From the NCBI GenBank assembly GCA_015698045.1, contig BLAL01000196.1, positions 1,240,001 through 1,304,000 on the forward strand: a DNA stretch of 64,000 nucleotides, given 5' to 3'. Position 1 is the stretch's first letter; each line of letters opens with the position of its first letter. This DNA is from Rhizophagus clarus (taxonomy: Eukaryota > Glomeromycota > Glomeromycetes > Glomerales > Glomeraceae). A program made the position numbers and the translations under genes. Positions 57,991 to 64,000 of this stretch are shown in pieces. The notes under the pieces are model-generated. The model worked only from the letters and a program-made list of their open reading frames with translations, ran no database searches and was not told the origin of the DNA.

Positions 57991-58484
57991 TGGTACAAAA
58001 AATGTACGTTTAAAATTAAATGTACGCTTAATTTACAAATAATTAATTAACCAATCAAATTTTTTGTTTTAGTCACGTAATAGAGATGCGTTTGTATATA
58101 GGGTGTATAAAATTTAAACTCTTAAAATAATCATAGAAAAATAAAATTTAGTTTATTAAATTCTTTTATTAATAATATGCATTTAATAATAGCAATTTAT
58201 ATCTTTAAAATTAATAAATAATTGTATATCTTAATTTGTAATTTTTTAGTTTTTTAATTATATAACTTTTAATAATTATAAAATGATTAACATTAATTTA
58301 TTAAAATATTTTTAGCATTAAAAATATATTGATTTAATTTAATCATAATAATTATTATTCATTTTTTTTTTTATTATTCATTTTTTTAAAAAATTAATTA
58401 ATTAGAATATTTTTTTTAAAATTTTATATAAAATATACTGTAAAATTTAACTGTTAATATAAAATACTTTTAAAATAATAAAAG
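57991..58484. other. AT-rich spacer, no gene seen
   Basis: Low-complexity A+T with no recognisable feature. Confidence 0.5.
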
Positions 58485-58620
58485 TTTTTTTTTTTTTTTT
58501 TTTTTTTTTTGATGTTAAAGCTGTATTATCATTTATCAAGTAAGATAGGATTACAACTATAATCACTTCTAACTTGCTATAAGTACTCCCAGTTCTAAAA
58601 CTGGTCTAATCATCCACTGA
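58485..58620 (-). mobile_element. Poly(T)-headed retro-fragment (minus orientation)
   Basis: A run of about 26 T (58485-58510) is followed by GATGTTAAAGCTGTATTATC and about 100 bp of mixed sequence. Read on the minus strand this is a short sequence ending in poly(A), as for a SINE or a truncated LINE. Target duplications were not identified with confidence. Confidence 0.5.
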
Positions 58621-60028
58621 AAAAATAATAAAAGTAAAATGCTTTAATTAATATTTCTAATATAATAAATAAAGATTTAATTTTTTTTCTTTTGAATTAA
58701 TTAACTAATAAAATTAAAATAAAAGTAAAATATAACTATTAGTAAACTATTATTTTATTACAGATTACAGTAATCTTTATTAGTAGTAAGTAAAATTTTA
58801 TAAATCTATTAAAAAATCTTTATATTTGATTTAATTAATTTTTCTAATATATAATTAAATTTTTTATATATCAATTTTTGATATATTAATAATTTTTTAT
58901 ACTGATAAATTTTATTATCTTATTTTATATATAATAAAAAAATTATATTATTATATATCATAAACTATAATATCTTTCCCATGCATAGTACTCCTCTAAA
59001 AAAATTTGCCAGAATTTTAAAGTACCTGGATACTTTACTTAAGGAATTTTAATTTGAACTTAAAATTTTGTAAAATACTTGAGGTATAATATTAGTAAAG
59101 AGTTTTATATAATATATAATATCCTTATTTTATTTATATAATAATTAAAACATGTAATTAAAAAATATTTTTATCTATTGAAATATTTTATTTTAATAAA
59201 AAAATTTTTATTAAAATTTTAATTAATAATACTAGTAATTAAATAAACCAAAACTTTACTGTTATATTACAATATCTAAGAATTAGCATTCTAAAATAAA
59301 AAAAAAGAAATATTTAAATATATTTTTTTGAATTAATTAAACAAATCCTGTTCATAATACTTTCAAGTTTGGAATTGTTTAAAAAAGTCTTATAACCTAA
59401 AAAAATAAGAAGTAAAAAAATTTCAATACAATTTCTTAATATTAAAAAAAACTGTTTCTTATCTTATCATTATATTTTAAGTTCAAGTTCATCTAAAAGC
59501 ATCAGCAACTAAAAAAATAGGAAATAAAAAATGTTAGCATATTTTTTTTAATATTTTAATATTTTTTTAACATTAAAAAAAAATACCATTTTAATTTATT
59601 ATTACATTTCAAGTCATAAGTTTATCTAAATGTATCTAGAAATTTAAAAGAAAAAATTTTTTTTTTTTTTATAGTTAAAAGAAGTGCTTAATTTATTAGA
59701 TAAAAGATCAATAAGTTAAAAGAAAAAATAAAAAAATAATAAAATAAATATTTAATATGTTTTTTTAATATTAATTTTATTTACAATTAGGCCTCTGATT
59801 AGTTTCAGTAATTACTGAACCATACTAATCCAGTGCAGAAAAAAATCTTGAAAAAATTTTGAAAAAATTCTGGTTAAAAATAAAAATTCTGGTAATTTAT
59901 TTTTTTAACCGGTATATATGACCAAAATTAAAAAATTTCAGTTTTATATTGTATTACCAAATAAATATGATAATCTTTTATCTTTTTTTCAATTTCTTTT
60001 ATAATTTTTACAATATCGCTATTACAAT
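58621..60028. other. AT-rich spacer, no gene seen
   Basis: No credible frame. A more complex segment from about 59788 (GGCCTCTGATTAGTTTCAGT) may be the left end of the following hAT element. A matching right end was not proven. Confidence 0.4.
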
Positions 60029-62090
60029 ATGGCTTTAAATGTAAAAAAATTAATAAAAATAATATATTTCAAGAAGATCAAATATCTGAAGATGAAGATA
60101 ATTCAAATAAAAATGTTAAAAAACTCCGTATTCGTGAAAAAATATTTAAATCCAAATGGTTAGTTGAATTTTTTTGGTTATACTATGATGAAATTAATAA
60201 AAGAATGTATTGTACATTATGTATGTAGCATAAAAAGAAAAATAAATTTGCTACAAAAGGAGCAATGAATATTTCAAAAAAATCAGCAATTAAAGAACAT
60301 ACAAATACTGAAGATCATAAAGATGCAGAGAAACTAGAAAAAGCCAGAATACAAATGGAGTTATTACAAAAAGTACATTTTTCTTTTGATGCAAATATAA
60401 ATCATATTAGTATTAGTATAATGCGAGCTGTTTATTTCCTAGCAAAAAAAAATTTACTTTTTAAACTTTTACCATCTATTATTGAATTAATAAAAGAATC
60501 AAATTCACCAAATCTTTTAGATGATACTATTACATATACGAATCATATTTCAGGATGTGAATTTTTGGAAGTAATATCTAATACTATTAAAGAAGAAATC
60601 TGATATGAATTATCTAATGTTACGGCATTTGATGTGATGATTGATGAAAGCACAGATATTATTATAACAAAACATTTAGATATATATATTTTGTATATAA
60701 CAAGAGAAGAAATTTTAAAGATATGTTTTTGTGCATTGTATCTTTAACCTGTTGCAATACAGAAGGCATTACAAAGGTTATAATCAATATTTTTGAAAAA
60801 AAAAATCTTGCCTAAACTTGTGACATTTGCTTCTGATGGTGTTTCAGTTATATTAGAAAAAAATGAAGGAGTGTTCACAAAGCTTTCTAGAATTTATACT
60901 TATCCTTTAATTGTTAATTATTGTGTAGCTCACAGATTGGCTCTAGCATATAAAGATGCAAAAAAAGAACTTAGATTTTATGAAGAAATTAAATCTTTAG
61001 TTAGAAAAATTTATAATTATTTTAAAAATTCATGCTCATATATTCAACAATTATGAGAAATTCAGAATCTTTTGGAAGATCCAATTTAAAAATAAAAAAG
61101 TGTATGAAATACGATATAGCTCACATGGTATAATGCTATTAAAAATGTTTGTGTAATTTGATTCTTGCATTACTTAGGATTTTCAAAAAATCAAAAAATA
61201 AGGATAAAAGGGAATTATATGAACAGCTAACATCTTGGAGAATTCTTGTATTTTTGTATTATTTTTATGATATTTTAGAGTATGTAATGCAATTAAGTAA
61301 ATTTCTACAAAAAAGTAATTTAAAATTTTCTGATATTGATTTCATGATACAGGTTACAATCAATTCTATTCAAAAAGAATATATTCTGTTAGATCAAAAT
61401 CAAAGATTTAGACAAAAAGTTCTAGCATTTATTGATGAAACTAACCTATTTGGAAATTCTTTAATAAAATATATGGATAATGTTCTTTCATTTATTGAAC
61501 AAGGTTATGATAATTTTATGATGGATATATTTGAATATTCAACAAGTATTGTTAATGAATTTCAGCAAAGATTTCCTACTTGGCAATTATTTACTTCTAT
61601 GAAAATATTAAATCTGTATGAATAGCCAAAAGAATTTCAGAACTATTATGGTTTGAAGATAATAAATTAGAAAATGTATTAAAATATTATGAATGTTCTA
61701 ATTTTCATAATAATATTCAGTTACTTGCGATTTTTGATATTAACAAATGCAGAGAAGAATAAGCAAGGTTTAAAATGATTATTACCAATAATTTTGCTTC
61801 TAATGACATAGAGGTAATACTTCCTCTATTAATATAAGATTATATTGATATATTTCTGAATATTATCAAGTTAATTCAAATAGTTTATTGTATTCCTTTT
61901 TCAAGTGTAAAATGTGAATGTAATTTCAGTAGACAGAATAAAATTAAAACAAAAGACAGGAATTCATTAGCTATAAATACATTGGATATGTTAATGCATG
62001 TTTCTTTGGAAGGGCCAAAAAGTAAGAAGTTTAATTATAATCATGCATATACAATCTGGAGTAGCCAGAAAAGACGTACTGGCTTTAAAT
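60029..62090 (+). pseudogene. hAT-superfamily transposase, heavily decayed
   Basis: Successive frames give a collinear hAT-like protein. A BED-like zinc region (WLVEFFWLYYDEINKRMYC, HTNTEDHKD) comes first, then a catalytic block with DVMIDESTDI (Asp), VTFASDGVSVILEKNEGVF (Asp) and VNYCVAHRLALAYKDAKKE. The C-terminal dimerisation region (IPFSSVKCECNFS-type, NTLDMLMHVSLEG) ends near 62015 in shifted frames. More than ten stops or shifts separate the pieces. It resembles the ZNF862/KRBA2-like branch of hAT. It was never part of the 36-kb element. Confidence 0.7.
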
Positions 62091-62479
62091 AATCGTATTG
62101 TAATAAACTACTGGAATAATAAAATAAAGATAAAATACTTTTTTTGTGAAATAAATTTATCAAATAAAATTTTTGGTATTTACAAAATATTCTGGAAATC
62201 TGCTGCATCATGACCAGAACAATTCTGGGATTATAAGATTTTACTGGTTTTATCATAAATTTACCAGAAAAACTAGTTAAATTATAATAGATTTTCTGCA
62301 TTGTACTGATCAGTTTCATTATCAGAATAGTTTCAGTTTTATGATTTATTAAACTAAAACATTCAGTAAATTTACTGATCAGTTTCATTAACTGCAGTTT
62401 CAGTATTAGTTTTGCAATTTACCAAACTGATTTACCAAATCAATTTATAATGATAAAATAATAAGAACCCATTTTTTTT

Positions 62480-63640
62480 ATCATTTAATTATTAAATTTC
62501 AATAATAAAAAGTTGTAAAACTATTTTATTAAATGATTTAAGTTCATGACTTTTTTCTTCTAATTCATTAAAAAAAATGTTTTGCAACTCATGTTAATAT
62601 TTTTTTATAATTTGATTAAAAAATAAAAAAACGTTCAATAAAATGTTGCAAAAATGTTTTAATAAATTATTTTATTAAAAAAAAGTTTCACATTTTTTTT
62701 ATCAATTTAATAAAAAAAATCATGATGTTTTAATAGATTATTTAATTAAAAAAAAGTTTCACATTTTTTTTATCAATTTAATAAAAAAAATCATGATGTT
62801 TTAATAGATTATTTAATTAAAAAAAATGTTTGCAACTTTTATTTGTCAATTTAATAAAAAAGTATTGTGAACCATTTTTTATAAGCAATTTGATTAAAAA
62901 AAAGGGTTTTGTTTTTTTCCACATCTGCAATACATCATACCCTGAACACTCTGGGCAAAATTACAGTAATACCAGGCAAAATTAAACATATGACATTTAA
63001 TTAGGGACATGAAAAATAGATTTTTTACAACTGAAAAAATTTTAAGTCTCTAGAATACATATAAAAAAATGAAAAGAGAAGGGGTGTAACACAGGTGACA
63101 AAAAAGGGTGTGATGCATCACAGGTGCAGAAAATGATTAAACCCTAAAAAAAATGTTATTTACTAATTTAATAAAAAAATGTTGCAAAATATTTTTTATA
63201 AGTGATTTGATTAAAAAAAATGGTTATTATGTTTTTTTATCATGTCAATAAACGTTTGAAAATATTTTAATAAATTATTTAATTAAAAAAAAGTTTTACA
63301 ACATTTTTTTTATTACGAATCATTGCAAAATGATTAAAATTGTTTATTTGATTAAAGAAAAAACATTTTCCAATATTTTTTTTTGTTATATCAATAAAAT
63401 GTTGCGAAAATATTTTTAGTAAATTATTTAATTAAAAAAAAATGTTTTGCAACATTTTTTTGTCAATTAATGAAAAATATCTTAACGTTTTAATGGATTA
63501 TTTAATTAAAAAAATGCTTCGCAATAAAAAAATATTTTTTATAAGTGATTTGATTAATAAAGTGATTTGATTAACAAAAACATTTACAACATTTTTTTGC
63601 CATGTCAATAAAATGTTTAAAAACATTTTAATAAATTTTT
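62480..63640. repeat. AT-rich repeats built on GTTTTAATAAATTATTTAAT
   Basis: Imperfect repeats alternate A-runs with TTTGCAACATTTTTTT and TCAATTTAATAAAAAA words. Two adjacent copies of about 70 bp (about 62686-62825) are nearly identical. An interruption at 62900-63150 is more complex but has no coding signal. Confidence 0.6.
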
Positions 63641-64000
63641 ATTTTTATTTTTATTGACAAGATAGCGCAAAATACAAAGAGATTACGTTAAACATACCAT
63701 GAGGAGTAAGTCTGTAGTAAGGTTTTTGCTAAGGAGTCATAACCAACTATGACGTCACAGAAGTAAACTATGATACTAGCTCTTGATAAATCAAGTAAAC
63801 CTGCTGGATTACCAATCCCAATTTTCAATTGAGAGAGAAAATTGTAACTACCTATCTCCACACCCTCAAAAAATGATTAATCATTAAAGTAATTCTAAAT
63901 AATAATCAAATAAAGATTAAAAAAAAAAATATTAAATCTAAATTAAGGAAAGGTAAATATAGTATCCCGGTACATCAAAAGTAAATAAGTCTATGTAACT
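63641..64000. other. Mixed-composition segment at the window edge
   Basis: Less A+T-rich sequence starting after a T-rich run and GACAAGATAGCGCAAAATAC. The T-rich head and compositional shift suggest a retro-fragment in minus orientation, similar in type to 58485-58620. The right end lies outside or is unclear. Confidence 0.35.

Overview
The window looks like nuclear DNA of an arbuscular mycorrhizal fungus close to Rhizophagus (Glomeromycotina). This is inferred from extreme A+T richness, short GT-AG introns, a conserved Rac GTPase gene, nested and decayed DNA transposons, and gene families I associate with that lineage (Crinkler, SAM-nuclease, F-box/LRR, coiled-coil). No bacterial gene organisation is present.

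Region 1 (1-18219) is transposon-rich host DNA. A poly(A) retrosequence (1670-2823) has 14-bp target duplications. A pogo-like element (3600-11965) has its transposase gene split by a CACTA-like element (4040-8665) and a small element with 8-bp target duplications (9620-11033). The CACTA-like element carries a tandem array of 36-nt exons and near-identical introns. The only conventional host gene is a five-exon, 192-residue Rac gene (13932-15104, minus). Half of a MULE-type transposase gene ends at 18219.

Region 2 (18220-54418) is one 36.2-kb mobile element inserted in that MULE gene. It has about 1.33-kb terminal inverted repeats (TIRs), a 64-bp perfect palindrome at each tip, subterminal repeat arrays and a 5-bp target duplication (TACTA). 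Removing the element and one TACTA restores the MULE reading frame. It carries a primase fused to a UL9-like helicase, a tyrosine-recombinase-like protein, a DDE integrase and an intact A32/FtsK-type packaging ATPase. It also carries a Gag-like polyprotein with zinc knuckle and retropepsin-like domain but no reverse transcriptase, and a tail-anchored coiled-coil protein. I see no protein-primed DNA polymerase B and no recognisable jelly-roll capsid, so it is Polinton/Maverick-like in architecture but not classical.

Between the two core modules (25-44 kb) sits cargo: F-box and F-box/LRR genes, a SAM-nuclease gene and a decayed relative, a Crinkler gene with P-loop ATPase, a 554-residue coiled-coil protein, IQ-motif paralogues and an intron-containing nuclease-like family. 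The copy is decaying. Almost every core gene has one or a few stops that fit C-to-T or G-to-A change, plus one-base shifts in homopolymers. The ATPase and several cargo genes remain open.

Region 3 (54419-64000) holds the rest of the MULE, a 423-bp hAT-type MITE, a roughly 110-bp tandem array, a poly(T)-headed retro-fragment, a decayed hAT transposase and AT-rich repeats.
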